A stretch of DNA of 64,000 bases, from contig JBAKBP010004442.1 of NCBI GenBank assembly GCA_037953745.1, positions 62,001-126,000 of the forward strand, written 5' to 3'. The notes beneath the pieces are model-generated. The model was not told the DNA's origin and made no database searches. It saw only the letters and a list, made by a program, of their open reading frames with translations. The position numbers and the translations under genes were made by a program. This stretch comes from Lithodes maja (lineage: Eukaryota > Arthropoda > Malacostraca > Decapoda > Lithodidae). The stretch's first letter is position 1. Each line of letters begins with the position of its first letter. This document shows, piece by piece, positions 44,902 to 56,225 of the stretch.

Positions 44902-45815
44902 TCAACCGTTATAACTAGTACCGCTACCGTAACCACCACCGTAACCGTAATTACCGCTACCATATCCACCACCGTATCCGTGATTATCGCTACCGTAACC
45001 ACCACCGTATCCGTGATTACCGCTACCGTAACCACCACCGTATCTGTGATTATCGCTACCGTAACCACCACCGTAACGGTGATTATCGCTACCACCACCG
45101 TAGTTACCGCCACCGTAGCCACCATATCCACCACCGTAGTTACCGCCTCCATATCCACCACGGTGTGGCCCACCATAATTACGGCCGCCGTAGCCACCAC
45201 CGTAACCCCCTCCATAACCGTACTGGCAGCTCACCAGGGTCATCATCGCACACAACACCAGCAGTATAATCTGAAAACATAATTTAGAAGAGCTTACTAG
45301 ATGGGTTGATAAAATGATTAAGCATAAACAGCCAAGGTAACTAGCTGAGAATCCAAGGAGGCTGGGATAAACAAAAACTTAAAGAAAATTGAAATATACT
45401 ACCAAACATAAATCGGTCTCAGGACAAACTAGACCTTTAGAGCTTTAATCTGGCGAATTCTATGTCTTAAATTTTAAAATTAATAAAAGTAAATTTTAAA
45501 TTTGAATTCCAAAAGAATAATTAAACTACATACTGTAATCCAATAGGTAGAATAAAAGAATTAATGTACAAAACTTTAAAATCTAGTCATACCTTAACTT
45601 ATTGGCCATAGGATTTAAAAAAAAAAAATTATAAACTTTTAAAGACTAATTTACTTAAATGCATTTTGAAAGTTACAAAGTAATCTAAGTAACTTCAAGT
45701 CTAGCGAACCAAGACAAGAGTTTAAACAAATAAAGTACTACAGTTAGTTATTTTTAGTGCAATTCTAAACTCTACAAAATTATAAAACACAGACCGTACT
45801 TACAGCCTTAGCCAT
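44902..45815 (-). CDS. Secreted Gly/Tyr-rich repeat peptide, two coding exons
   Basis: Coding exon 1 is 45815-45804, encoding MAKA, followed by the consensus donor GTAAGT. Coding exon 2 is 45270-44902, preceded by the acceptor TTTTCAG, with a phase-0 intron of 533 bp. The joined start (exon 1, then IILLVLCAMMTLVSC) is a textbook signal peptide ending near VSCQ. The mature part is about 105 residues of GYGGGYGG-type repeats. Five or so units carry SDNH/SGNH and end in Tyr, and a Gly/Ser/Tyr end SGTSYNG follows. Total 126 residues. Arthropods make such small Gly-rich secreted proteins as cuticle components or antimicrobial peptides; the sequence cannot tell these apart. A further 5' UTR intron acceptor (ATGATTTCAG) lies just upstream at about 45861. 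Frames on the opposite strand (Thr/Val-rich) are shadows. Confidence 0.85.
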
Positions 45816-45864
45816 GGTGAAGCAGTTTTCTATAGGCAATCCTCCGTTGTAGATAACTATCTGA

Positions 45865-46930
45865 AATCATTAAGTTAAACGAACACTTGTCAGACATAGA
45901 ATATTCAGCTAATCACAAGAGGAATATACTAAATTTAGTAAACAATACAGTTTAGTTAGTCTTTTAGACAAGCAAAAACTTTCCACCCTTAAAAAAACCC
46001 CACCTTGACCCCTCTGAAAGCTTATTTGGTTAGAAGTTATAAGTTGCAGTGTCGCTAACCCAGCAACAAAACTATATACCGGGCTAAAGAAGCTTATTGC
46101 CAACTACCGGGGTGAACAACCTACAATCTCCCAAGCAATCCAAATAAGCCAAACATATATACATCCTCTGACCAAATAAGGTCAAAGACAAATAGTTAAG
46201 AAATTAAGGACAATATATACGAGTCGCACCACAGCTAGCAGCACTATCTTAATAGTTGATGGCAAAGTAACATAAAGATTAAGATTTTTTAAGATAGGTT
46301 TAAACTTCCGGAAATTAATGGGTAATATATACGATGATTTCTTATTTTAACTTACGTCCGCCGCCGCACTCATGTTATTGTTGTGATTCTCGGTCCTCCT
46401 CTCGCTGCCACTCGTTGCCGGAGTTAGGGAAAAATTTCATACCGTCTTTGCCTTCCAAGATTTATTGTTTTTTTTGTAAAATGACGTTTCTCCACATAGA
46501 CCTAATTGAAAATTTCAATAAGTCTCTAATTATTTGTTATTCCACAAAAATCTTTATGCCCTAGTATGTTAATCTTCTATTTTTTACCAAACAACATTTT
46601 CATTATCTTAATAACTAGTTATTTCACCTCTTTTCACCCACCCTACAATGTTACTATTATTTATAAAATTTACATCAGATACATTTCATAAAACAGCCAC
46701 AAAGACATCGTAATATATACTTAAAATAATTACACTTACGTCTGCCACCTACAACGTCGGCATGGTAGACAAGTGCTGCCCTCATGCAATATTTTTCGCA
46801 AATTGGCTGAAACAAAACCAGCCAATTAGAGCTCATCATTGTATCACGTCATCACTGTCAGCCAATCAAATGTTACCACAGATTTTCACTCATCCGGGGA
46901 CGAGGATACATTTTTCTGCTGTCAGTTTGA
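45865..46930. other. Probable upstream region of the Gly-rich gene; nothing else seen
   Basis: AT-rich. TATA-like words (for example the reverse of ACTATATACC near 46071 and CATATATACA near 46155) could serve the minus-strand gene, but there is no way to choose. No other coding sequence is credible before the transposase ATG at 46933. Confidence 0.4.
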
Positions 46931-46932
46931 GC

Positions 46933-48090
46933 ATGGCTGCCATTTGTCTCGGGTGTGAGGACGAAGCTCTCAGAGTTCTCACCACTATTTTCGAAAAAAA
47001 CGACTCTGCATTACAAATCCTAACAGCTCACGGTGTACTTCCTTCCTCTGTTCAGTGCCCGAACTGTGATCAACAGTTATAAATATTACAGAGAGGACGA
47101 ACAACGGTGGATTTGGAGGTGTTCACGTACTTATTACCCTCCTAAAACTAAAAAAAGGAAGTGGTGTGGTTTTAGCAGTTCGCATTTCAAGGGAACATTT
47201 CTTGATCAATCAAAAATCCCGGCTTGGAAAGTTCTTTGTTTTGTGGTATATTGGTTAGACAAAGATTTTAAACATAGACAGCCCATTTCAAATCTTAGGA
47301 TTTCTCTGAAAACTAGCGTAGATTGGCGGAGCTTCTGTTGTGAGGTGACAGACTCTTGGCTTCATTTACAACCACCAATTGGCGGAAAAAATATTATTGT
47401 TGAAATAGACGAAACTCTTATTGTCAGACGTAAATTTAATGTGGGGAGAGTAGTGAAGCAGGTGTGGTTATTTGGCGGGATTGAGAGAGTTTCTAAAAAA
47501 AGTTCATTATCCCACTGATTGACGAAAACATTGAATCCCAGGCCAGAAGCAAGGAAATATTGTTACCTATAATTCACAAATATATCCTACCTGATTCTGT
47601 GGTGTATAGTGACGAGTGGCGGGCGTACAATTCACTGCAACACGAGGGTTTTACACATGGAACAATTCATCATTCGCTGAATTTTGTAAACCCAGACAAT
47701 AAAATCATTCATACACAGAATATCGAAAGGCTATGGTTGGATGTTAAACAGTATATTAAACGCCCTGGTATGAGAAAACACTTTCTCAAACAATATCTCA
47801 GTCGCTACCTCTTTCTGAAAACATACCAAGAGTCGGCTCTACATCACTTCCTGCTTCACGCCGCTTCATTGTATGAGCCTCAGTCAGACCTACACCGTCC
47901 GGCTCCACCACCTCCCCAGCCTGACGACCCGGACTTGTCGGATGTAAACCACGACTCTGAAGATGAGGTAGATGACCCTGAACCTGTACTCCCTCACCCA
48001 TCCCATTCACCTCAACCTGGCACCTCTGCACCTGTACTGCCTCAGCCCTCCCATTCACCTCAACCTGGCACCTCATCTTCTCATGATTAA
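46933..48090 (+). pseudogene. Merlin/IS1595-like DDE transposase, two frameshifts
   Basis: The frame starts MAAICLGCEDEALRVL (46933) and leads to a zinc-ribbon half CPNC. It shifts near 47070 into the frame 47080-47518 (WRCSRTYY, then SHFKGTFLDQSKIPAWKVLC). It shifts again at the A7 run near 47491-47497 into the frame ending at 48090. Catalytic candidates are D in VEIDETLI (47408-47410), D in VVYSDEWRAYNS (47611-47613) and E in HTQNIERLW (47724-47726), the spacing and context of Merlin/IS1595 (ISXO2-like) transposases. The C-terminus is unusual. A ~70-residue Pro-rich tail has an acidic stretch (DPDLSDVNHDSEDEVDDPEP) and a near-perfect duplication of LPxPSHSPQPGTS. Both breaks are single-step indels, so a recently dead copy or assembly errors are both possible. 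No terminal inverted repeats were found. Confidence 0.8.
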
Positions 48091-48119
48091 GGTATGTCCC
48101 ATAATACTGTGTTTTTTGC

Positions 48120-49110
48120 ACTTTTACCTAAGGAGCTCGGGTGTGAGAGCGGCAGCCCCCAACCATAATACTATAGGATAGGTTAGGTAACATTGGAATC
48201 ATAACTAAGAATATGAACACACTAATTTCGCAAAATCTGGGGGAAAAAACATGAACAATATGGGTGCGAGCCTATTCCCTATAATTACTCCCACCCCAAC
48301 TTGATTTTTACCATTAGCACTTACCCAATAAGCGGGGGTGTGGGGGCGGCAGCCCCCACCCATAATACTAAGTTAGGTTAGGTTAGGTTAGGTTAATGTC
48401 TCCTCAAGTACCATTAGCAGTTTGACCCAAACAGCGGGGTGTGCCCCACCCATAATACTAGGTTAGGTTAGGTTAGGTTAGGTTAGGGTAATGTCTCCTC
48501 AAGTACCATTAGCAGTTTGACCCAAACAGCGGGGGTGTGGGGGCGGCAGCCCCCACCCATAATACTAGGTTAGGTTAGGTTAGGTTAATGTCTCCTCAAG
48601 TACCATTAGCAGTTTGACCCAAACAGTGGGGGTGTGGGGGCGGCAGCCCCCACCCATAATACTAGGTTAGGTTAGGTTAGGTTAGGGTAATGTCTCCTCG
48701 AGTACCATTAGCAGTTTGACCCAAACAGCGGGGGTGTGGGGGCGGCAGCCCCCACCCATAATACTAGGTTAGGTTAGGTTAGGTTAGGTTAATGTCTCCT
48801 CAAGTACCATTAGCAGTTTGACCCAAACAGCGGGGGTGTGGGGCCGGCAGCCCCCACCCATAATACTAGGTTAGGTTAGGTTAGGTTAGGGTAATGTCTC
48901 CTCAAGTACCATTAGCAGTTTGACCCAAACAGCGGGGGTGTGGGGGCAGCAGCCCCCACCCATAATACTAGGTTAGGTTAGGTTAGGTTAGGGTAACGTC
49001 TCCTCAAGTATCATTAGCAGTTTGACCCAAACAGCGGGGGTGTGGGGGCGGCAGCCCCCACCCATAATACTAGGATAGGTTAGGTAAGGTTGTTAGGTTA
49101 GGCTAATGTC
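48120..49110. repeat. ~102-bp satellite with TTAGG runs
   Basis: About eight head-to-tail units (marker AATGTCTCCTC at 48395, 48490, 48587, 48689, 48791, 48893, 48995 and 49105). Each holds ACCATTAGCAGTTTGACCCA, a GGGGGTGTGGGGGCGGCAGC inverted-repeat block with its partner CCCCCACCC, and 3-5 copies of TTAGG as (GGTTA)n. TTAGG is the arthropod telomere repeat. Degenerate units flank both ends; the first begins just after the transposase gene. Confidence 0.95.
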
Positions 49111-49254
49111 TTTGATTCTATTTATATAACCTACCGGTAGGCCTACTTTCTGTATTTTATTTATAAATGATCTAAAGCAGAGTCAACTTTCAGGAAAACA
49201 TGGCTAGGAATGTTCGCAAAATCGCATTTTAGGTATCTGCAAACTTCACAAACA

Positions 49255-49620
49255 CCAGCAAACATTTGTATTAAGGTTACTATGTTTATTTTATCTGAAA
49301 ACTTGGTAAATACGAGCCAACTTTCGTCAAAACTTGGCTCGGGTTTTCAACAAATCAGGTTTTATGGGTCTCGAAATTACCAAACTCAGAGCCAACTTTT
49401 TATTAAGGTTACTATGTTTTTTGTATCTGAAAACTTGGTAAATCCCAGCCAACTTTCGTCAAAACTTGGCTCGGGTTTTCAACAAATCAGGTTTTATGGG
49501 TCTCGAAATTACCAAACTCCGAGCCAACTTTTTATTAAGGTTATTGTGTTTTTTTTTTGCCGAGAAATCGTTAAATCCGAGCCAACTTTCGTTAAAAGTT
49601 GAGTTTTATGAGTCTCCAAA
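49255..49620 (+). repeat. 132-bp tandem repeat, ~3 units
   Basis: Phrases such as GCCAACTTTCGTCAAAACTT and GGTTTTATGGGTCTCGAAAT recur with a 132-bp period (for example CGTC at 49325 and 49457). As 132 is a multiple of 3, one plus-strand frame (49210-49602) stays open with a 44-residue repeat. The last unit is degenerate. No signal or known domain supports translation. Confidence 0.85.
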
Positions 49621-49639
49621 ATGGATAAACCCGAGCCAA

Positions 49640-50355
49640 ATTCTAATTACAAATTCAATATATTCGATGTATACGCTTTTTACCCCTCAATTTCCCTATT
49701 CTTCATAGCCCTTCCCACTATCGGGGGCCGTGTTTTTAGATTCTTGGTAATGGGTAAATACTCATTTCCATGAAATAATTTTATTATGCAATGCTTATAA
49801 ACCATAGAAATAAGTAATCCACAAAAAGAAATCCTTGAAAATACCTGTGGTGTGACTCGTAAATATTGACCGAAATTAATATTCCACATATGTAACGCAA
49901 CTTAAATTATTATATAATAGATATCCTAGAGTCAAACTAAACTCTTAAGAAACTTCCTACTGTACACTAGACCGTTTTAAAGAGTTACTTTTAGATACAA
50001 AAAAGCCAAGCTAAATATTGGAAGCGAGGAATTAAAAAGTTTTGCAAGTTACGTATGGATTAAAAAAAGCCTTGTGAATTAAAGTTTACTCAAGGGGCTT
50101 GCAATAAAGAAAACAAAATAAACAAATTTATGCTACCGACAATTCAAAACTAATAAAAACCTATAAACTTAAATCGCCACCTTATCAAATTCACTTAAAA
50201 CAAATTCCAAACACATGAACCTATCTAATGACGACTAGAATACACCCACAACTAAACAAATATTGCGTATTTACCAGAGGAAGGGTGTTCACGTGCAGAT
50301 GCCAGGAGGTGAACTGATGATTGTATTGTGTATGTCTTACACCTCACTTCGCCTG
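49640..50355. other. No recognisable feature
   Basis: AT-rich sequence with no coding or repeat structure seen. Confidence 0.5.

Positions 50356-50357
<2 letters not shown>

Positions 50358-50402
<45 letters not shown>
50358..50402 (+). repeat. (CT)n microsatellite
   Basis: About 22 CT dinucleotides without interruption. Confidence 0.95.
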
Positions 50403-50404
<2 letters not shown>

Positions 50405-50405
<1 letters not shown>

Positions 50406-51590
50406 CAGCATCAACTTTTGTTTTCATTCTTGATGTTTGTCGATAGAAATAAAATTAAGTGAACTGATGCGATTGTATTGAGCGATAAGCCGTATGTAAC
50501 GGTCACACTAAATATTTGACATCAAGAGGCTTCAGTAAACTGATGGATAAGTTTTATTTTATCTTGAATGCACAGCACTGCATTTTATTGGCAGTAGAGT
50601 AGTAAGATACACTACAATTTTAATGGGGTTATATGTGAATTGTATATACAGTCATTTATTGATAGTTCCCTTATAATTATATAAAGAGCACCCCACTAAG
50701 TTAGGTTAGTATTGACTATCAGGTACACAGTCTCCCTGCTACATTGCCGCTGCCGAATTTAGCCAGGACACAGGTTGAAAAATATTAGCACACCCTTTAT
50801 CAAGTTCTGATGCCTCACTTCCCAATTAAATCTACAATATACTGCAGAGGATGGTGTGTGATGTGCGAGCTTTCTTAAATAAGGTGCTTTAGAGAGAGAT
50901 TGCTCTAAAAAAGCGCAGTCATATAATTATTGTATAATGAACATAATGTGTATATTTGATTAATTTTGACAAACTAAAAACTCCGCTTCCAATAGCCTCA
51001 AAATGTTACGGATGAAAGATTGTCGGAATAACCCACCAATTCGAATTTTTGAATCTTTAAAGCCAAATTGTTAAGCATCTTTGATATAATAATTCGTTGT
51101 ATTGTCTCACTTGCGTTAGATACTGATTCATATGGATGTGTAGGCATTTATGCTTTTGACTGTACACAATAAAACACTATTACTGGTCCAATATGAAACC
51201 TCAAACAGCACAAACGAATCTCCGAAATTTAAATAATTATTAGCGAATTAATGAAAACATTTGATTCAATTCGGGATGAATTATAAATTTAATGGCTTTG
51301 ATTTACGCCCTAGAGTGTACAGTCTGGGATAAAACTCCTGACTCATTCTGACTTCCCGAGTACCTTCAATTGTATATACAAGTTAAAACATGAACAACAA
51401 GAGTCAGTTCAAATTTGCTTCGAAAATGTAAGTTTTCCATTTGTCTCGGAGTGTACAGTCGCCGCGGATACATATCATTGCGAAGCTATTTCAGATTGAC
51501 TTGAAGCTTCTTATCAATATTTTACCCAAGAATTGTATTTCAGAGGGTCCTTTAAATGTTTTGAGGCTTCAAAGTGTACCAGAAACATTG
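50405..51590. other. No recognisable gene
   Basis: Short frames only; no repeat or RNA structure recognised. Confidence 0.45.
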
Positions 51591-51795
51591 CAAGCTCACA
51601 AAATCGTCTAAATATAGCTGAAATAAAATAATACAAACACAAGGGACTGGAGTTCTAGAGAGGCTCCAGTCCTGACGTTATTCTTGACTTACATTGTGCT
51701 GGCTTAATAATCCAATAGGGTTGATAGCCTCTGAAGTCCTTTTATAATAAAAATAATAATACAATTCTTGGCCGGTACAGAAGGGTTTAATGTGT
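51591..51795 (-). repeat. DR-B with internal insertion
   Basis: AAATCGTCTAAATATAGCTG at 51600 and GGCCGGTACAGAAGGGTTTA at 51770 are the two ends of DR-B in minus orientation. About 130 bp of unrelated sequence lies between them, so the copy is either split by an insertion or is a longer variant. Confidence 0.5.
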
Positions 51796-51826
51796 GCCAG
51801 ATCTAGGTAAGCCTGACGGTCCGGAT

Positions 51827-52342
51827 TATAGCCACACAGCTGCTACACATGTATCGTATTACCAGGGATACTCTGGCACTGATCCTCACCACATATATCT
51901 GGGTCGCTGTATTATAGCCACACAGCTGCTACACATGTATCGTATTACCAGGGATACTCTGGCACTGATCCTCACCACATATATCTGGGTCGCTGTATTA
52001 TAGCCACACAGCTGCTACACATGTATCGTATTACCAGGGATACTCTGGCACTGACCCTCACCACATATATCTGGGTCGCTGTATTATAGCCACACAGCTA
52101 CTACACATGTATCGTATTACCAGGGATACTCTGGCACTGATCCTCACCACATATATCTGGGTCGCTGTATTATAGCCACACAGCTGCTACACATGTATCG
52201 TATTGCCAGGGATACTCTGGCACTGATCCTCACCACATATATCTGGGTCGCTGTATTATAGCCACACAGCTGCTACACATGTATCGTATTACTAGGGATA
52301 CTCTGGCACTGATCCTCACCACATATATCTGGGTCGCTGTAT
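51827..52342 (+). repeat. 86-bp tandem repeat, six units
   Basis: Six head-to-tail units start at 51827, 51913, 51999, 52085, 52171 and 52257. Each reads TATAGCCACACAGCTGCTAC, then CATGTATCGTATTACCAGGG, and ends GGGTCGCTGTAT. They differ by only a few bases, so the array is young. Open frames over it are incidental. Confidence 0.95.
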
Positions 52343-52344
52343 TT

Positions 52345-53585
52345 TACCCTTCTGTCTATGAGGCTCGTGGCCTATTGTTTCCACACATCTCTGTTGGTGT
52401 ATCAATGTTAAATATATGTTTTAAAGAAATAGATGCACATTGTAAATACAAATTAATGACTGCACCATCCTTACATTCCTATGACACCCCATCCTACTTT
52501 TACGAAGCACTAACCAAACTAACAACATTTACTTCAGTAGTAGTATTTTACTTGTTTTTTATTTTATTTTGCTCCCTTGAGTTCTAGAACTTTATCAAGC
52601 TTAACCCGGCGAGCGTGCGGAGGGTGCAGCTAACACTACACTTCTGGGCGGCAATATTAAACTCCATTCCCGCCTTTAACACCTAACGAGCGGCCTAGGC
52701 GGTAATTAATATGTACCGCCCAGCGTTTTTTTTTATACCCAAAATAGGGTTGTTACGTGATAATTTTCATGCCTAAATAAGACTCAGAGCGTAAAACAAG
52801 TATCTACCCCTGAAATGGCATAAACAGTGCTTTCCAATGACACCCCAACGATCCTTGTACGACCGCTAGTTTTCTTGCAACAATCGCGCAACACGAGTGC
52901 AAAAACCATGTAATTCGGTACTTTCCCTACATAATTCCCTGTGTAGCGAGTGTGAGAGGGTGGAGGAGGGTGGGATTCATGTCAGTTGGTCCACCGCGGT
53001 GGTCTGGAGCAGTCATACGCTCGCTACTCTCCTGCCACCACTTATCTCTCTCTCTCAGCAACATTACGTGCTGAAAATGGCACACGACTTATGTTGTGAG
53101 CCGCCACATAGTCCAAATTTCTTTCACTCGACATATGTTGCGCGCCGCCAGTTAAGGGTTAATCTTCATTTTATGATAAATATCGTTATTACTTTTTCAT
53201 ATGAGCCTATTTTACTTTTAATATGAAGATAGTAATATGTAACAACAATTAAACAAGTGGGAATAATGTTAGGATGGTGAAAATCGTGAATTATTGCCGA
53301 GCGTTCATTCAAGAGGTGAGAGACAGGGGAGGCCCACACTCTACTCTCTCGAAGCTTGGAGAGTACAAAGTACAAAGGAGTACAAAGGAAATCAAGCAAC
53401 AACAGTTCTAGTGACCCTTCTAGGCTGCTTGTCCTCCAAAACACTGAGGATCAAGTGTCCAAACAGTGGTTTAGAGTGGGTAAGGGAACATTGGAAAGGG
53501 AACTACTGCCCTGGAACTAATGTTCGTGGCAGGATTAGGAAGTTAGTAGGGGACAGATGGGTTAGTAATTGAGTGGGGGATAAAA
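52345..53585. other. No supported gene
   Basis: A plus-strand frame at 53294-53572 (92 codons) has no motif and no clear start context. The stretch 52920-53160 has paired phrases (CGACTTATGTTG-GCCGCCA and CGACATATGTTG-GCCGCCA) that suggest a small local duplication. Confidence 0.4.
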
Positions 53586-53590
53586 TAAAG

Positions 53591-54490
53591 TTATTCATAT
53601 ACAAACGCAGTCAGTCGCGGGTTTGATGCGAGATATTTGTCTAGGCAGAGTTTAAATGAATCAACGGTGCTGCAGTCTATAACGTCCCGGGGAAGCCCAT
53701 TCCACAAGTTGACAACTCGATTGAAGAAGAAATTCTTAGATTCGTGTGAGTTAAAAGATTTACCAATAATTTTGCAACCGTTTCCCCGCGTGTAATTAGA
53801 TTGGTCAATAGTGAAGTACTTACTACAGTTCATATTGTCGATGCCTTTGATGATTTTGAACACTTGAATTAAGTCGCCTCTTAATCTGCGCAGGGTTAAA
53901 GGAAATAGATATAATTCCCTAAGACGCTCCTTGTATGGTTTGTTCTTTAGGCTGGGTATCATTTTGGTAACTTTACGTTGAACTCGTTCTAGCTTGTCTA
54001 TATCTTTTTGGTAATAAGGGCACCAGGATTGAATGCAGTATTTCAGAAGAGGGCGGACTAGGGAATTGTAAAGGGTTAGGATAACGTCTTTGGATTTATG
54101 CTCAAATGACCTGCCGATAAAGCCAATTATTTTGTTTGCCTTCTTAACAACTTCTGAACATTGCTGACTTGGTTTAGGTTACTCGATATTGTTACTCCCA
54201 GATCGGTTTCTCTGTTTACATTCTTAAGCTGAGTGCCATTCATCGAATAGTTTGCTTTCTCATTTTGGTATCCGATATGTAGTACTTTACATTTATCTGC
54301 ATTGAAACTCATTTGCCAAATTTGGGCCCAACATGACCACTTATCTAGATTGTGTTGCATATCGTCAACATGTTCTTTTGAGAATACGCTATTTGCAATT
54401 TTTGTATCGTCAGCAAATTTTGAGATTGTACAGGTGAGACCCTCATCTATGTCGTTGATGTAAATTAGAAAGAGAATTGGTCATAGTACC
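53591..54490 (-). mobile_element. CR1/L2-like LINE, RT palm to C-terminus
   Basis: The minus strand from 54490 encodes the FADD palm block (TISKFADDTKIANS), then MQHNLDKWSCWAQIWQMSFN, DKCKVLHIGYQNEK and LGVTISSNL. One frameshift near 54160-54170 interrupts it. The 53962-53591 frame continues with RLRGDLIQVFKIIKGID, YTRGNGCKIIG and VVNLWNGLPRDVIDCS to a stop. This is the normal C-terminal half of the family whose palm region is joined to Penelope sequence at 34.6 and 55.5 kb. 5'-truncated and inactive. Confidence 0.8.
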
Positions 54491-54499
54491 GATGACTGA

Positions 54500-54950
54500 G
54501 GCCTGTCTCTCTCTCTCTCTTTCCCACGCATAGACACACATAAGACCACAGCCTAGGATTGGTTTGGAGATGTTTTCACGAAAATATACCAATGAATAAG
54601 GGAATAACAGGGAAAATAGGTGATAATTGAAGGGGGGGGGGGAAGGAGGGGATTTTGACAGATGTGGAGTAGTAATGGGAGGTATGGAGGGGAATTATCT
54701 CACTTAATAACCATTTCACTTGTTTTAAGTGCTACTGTTTTTTTTGTTTGTTAAATGTTTTAGACCTTACCTTTTAAGAGGGTCCTCGCCCTTGCCCACC
54801 AAAACCTCTTAATAGTGTTCTCGCCGTTCCCGGGTTAAAAGAAAATCCAAATAAAACACACCACAAGACCCCTCCTCCAGATGCATTTATACATTTTATG
54901 GTAGAAAGAACACCCCTTTATAATTCAGTTTAGTATTAGTGATGAATGCA
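54500..54950. other. Non-coding spacer between opposed LINE fragments
   Basis: Contains a CT repeat (about 54508-54522) and a G run of 10 near 54633. No gene. Confidence 0.5.
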
Positions 54951-54954
54951 CGCA

Positions 54955-55915
54955 TCCACCTCTCACCCAATACGATCTCACCTAGAGTTCTTAAAGAAGC
55001 TAAATATGAGCTCTCCACTGACACTGCTTTTCAATAAGTCCTTTCCAACTGGGATTCTGCCCGATGAGTGGAAAGTTACGAATATCATCCGATATTTTAA
55101 AAAGCAGCAAATCCTTGCCTTGTAACTATCGCCCAATCAACTTAACCTCTGTTGTATGCAAAATGCTACAAACTCTGATAAGAGACATATTCATAAACAC
55201 TTGGAGGAAAACAAATTACTAAAGGATACCTATCATGGCTTTCAAAATAATGGTTCCTGCTTGACCAACCTTTTAGACTTCCTCCATGACATCCTTAACT
55301 TATATGATGAAAGTAAAGCTGTAGATGTTAAATACCTTAACTTCTAAAAAACCTTTGATAAAGTTCCGCACAGACACTTGTTAATGAAAATAAAAGCGCA
55401 ATGTTTTTAATTGGATAGAAAATTGGCTCGGAGAAAGAATGCATAGAGTAATTATCAATTGGAAAGCATCAACGTGGACCAATGTAACTAGCGATGTACT
55501 TTAAGGATCAGTATTAGGGCCAATTATCTTCCTATTCTACAATAACGACATAGACGACGGTCTAACCTGTACAATCTCAAAGTTTGCAGATGATACAAAC
55601 ATTGCAAATACTGTACTCACAAATGAACATGTTGAAGATATGCAACACAATCTAGATAGATAGTGACATTGGGCTAAAATCTGGCAAATGAGCTTCAACA
55701 AAGATAAATGCAAAGTACTTTACATCGGAAACCAAAATGAGAAAGCAAACTATTAAATCAATGGCACCCAGCTAGAGAGTGTGGACAGAGAAATGGACTT
55801 GGGAGTAACAATATCGAGTAACCTAAAACCTAGTAAAAAATGTACAGAAGTTGTTAATAGCGCAAACAAAGTTATAGGTTTTATAGGCAGATCTTTTTAA
55901 CATAAATACCCTAAA
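54955..55915 (+). mobile_element. CR1/L2-like LINE RT fragment (5' part of chimera, copy B)
   Basis: The plus strand encodes, across frame breaks, LFNKSFPTGILPDEWKVTNI, NYRPINLTSVVCKML, HLEENKLLKDTYHGFQNNGS, KTFDKVPHRHLL, a QGSVLGP-type box, SKFADDTNIANT and LGVTISSNL, ending at GFIGRSF. These are the fingers and palm of a CR1/L2-like RT. Multiple stops show it is dead. Beyond GRSF, where the intact-order copy at 53.6-54.5 kb continues into its own thumb, this copy switches to Penelope-like sequence. Confidence 0.8.
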
Positions 55916-56195
55916 TTCCTCCTTTCCAATACTGATGTTAGATTCGGTCTTTACATTTTCAAAAAAATATTAGGAATTCCTATGGGTGGAAATGGTAACC
56001 CTTTAATTGCAGATTTATTCTTGCTTGCTTTAGAATTTAAATATATAAAAGACTTAGTTGACAGTAGCAAGAAAAATAACATCCCAGAAAAATTAGCACT
56101 TGCTAAATTGTTAAGTAATAATAGTAGATATATTGATGATATTCTCGTTTGGAATATGTTAAATTTTAATCAAGTTGCTAAACTTATATATTAGT
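55916..56195 (+). mobile_element. Penelope-like RT fragment (3' part of chimera, copy B)
   Basis: The plus strand encodes FKKILGIPMGGNGNPLIADL, SRYIDDILVWN and NQVAKLIY, nearly identical to 35012-35261. The frame is open until a stop at 56192. The shared block ends at the same place as in copy A (after CTAAACTTATATA). Confidence 0.6.
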
Positions 56196-56225
56196 ATAGT
56201 GGGATTTCCTAAAAAAGGCCCTCTA

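Noticed and set aside
44838..45282. Val/Thr-rich frames of 125 and 100 codons over the Gly-rich gene
   Set aside because: They are shadow frames of the GGY repeat. Only the Gly/Tyr frame joins a signal-peptide exon with consensus splice sites and has a poly-A signal.
53294..53572. 92-codon plus-strand frame next to a LINE 3' end
   Set aside because: No recognisable domain, and the region looks like repeat-derived non-coding sequence.
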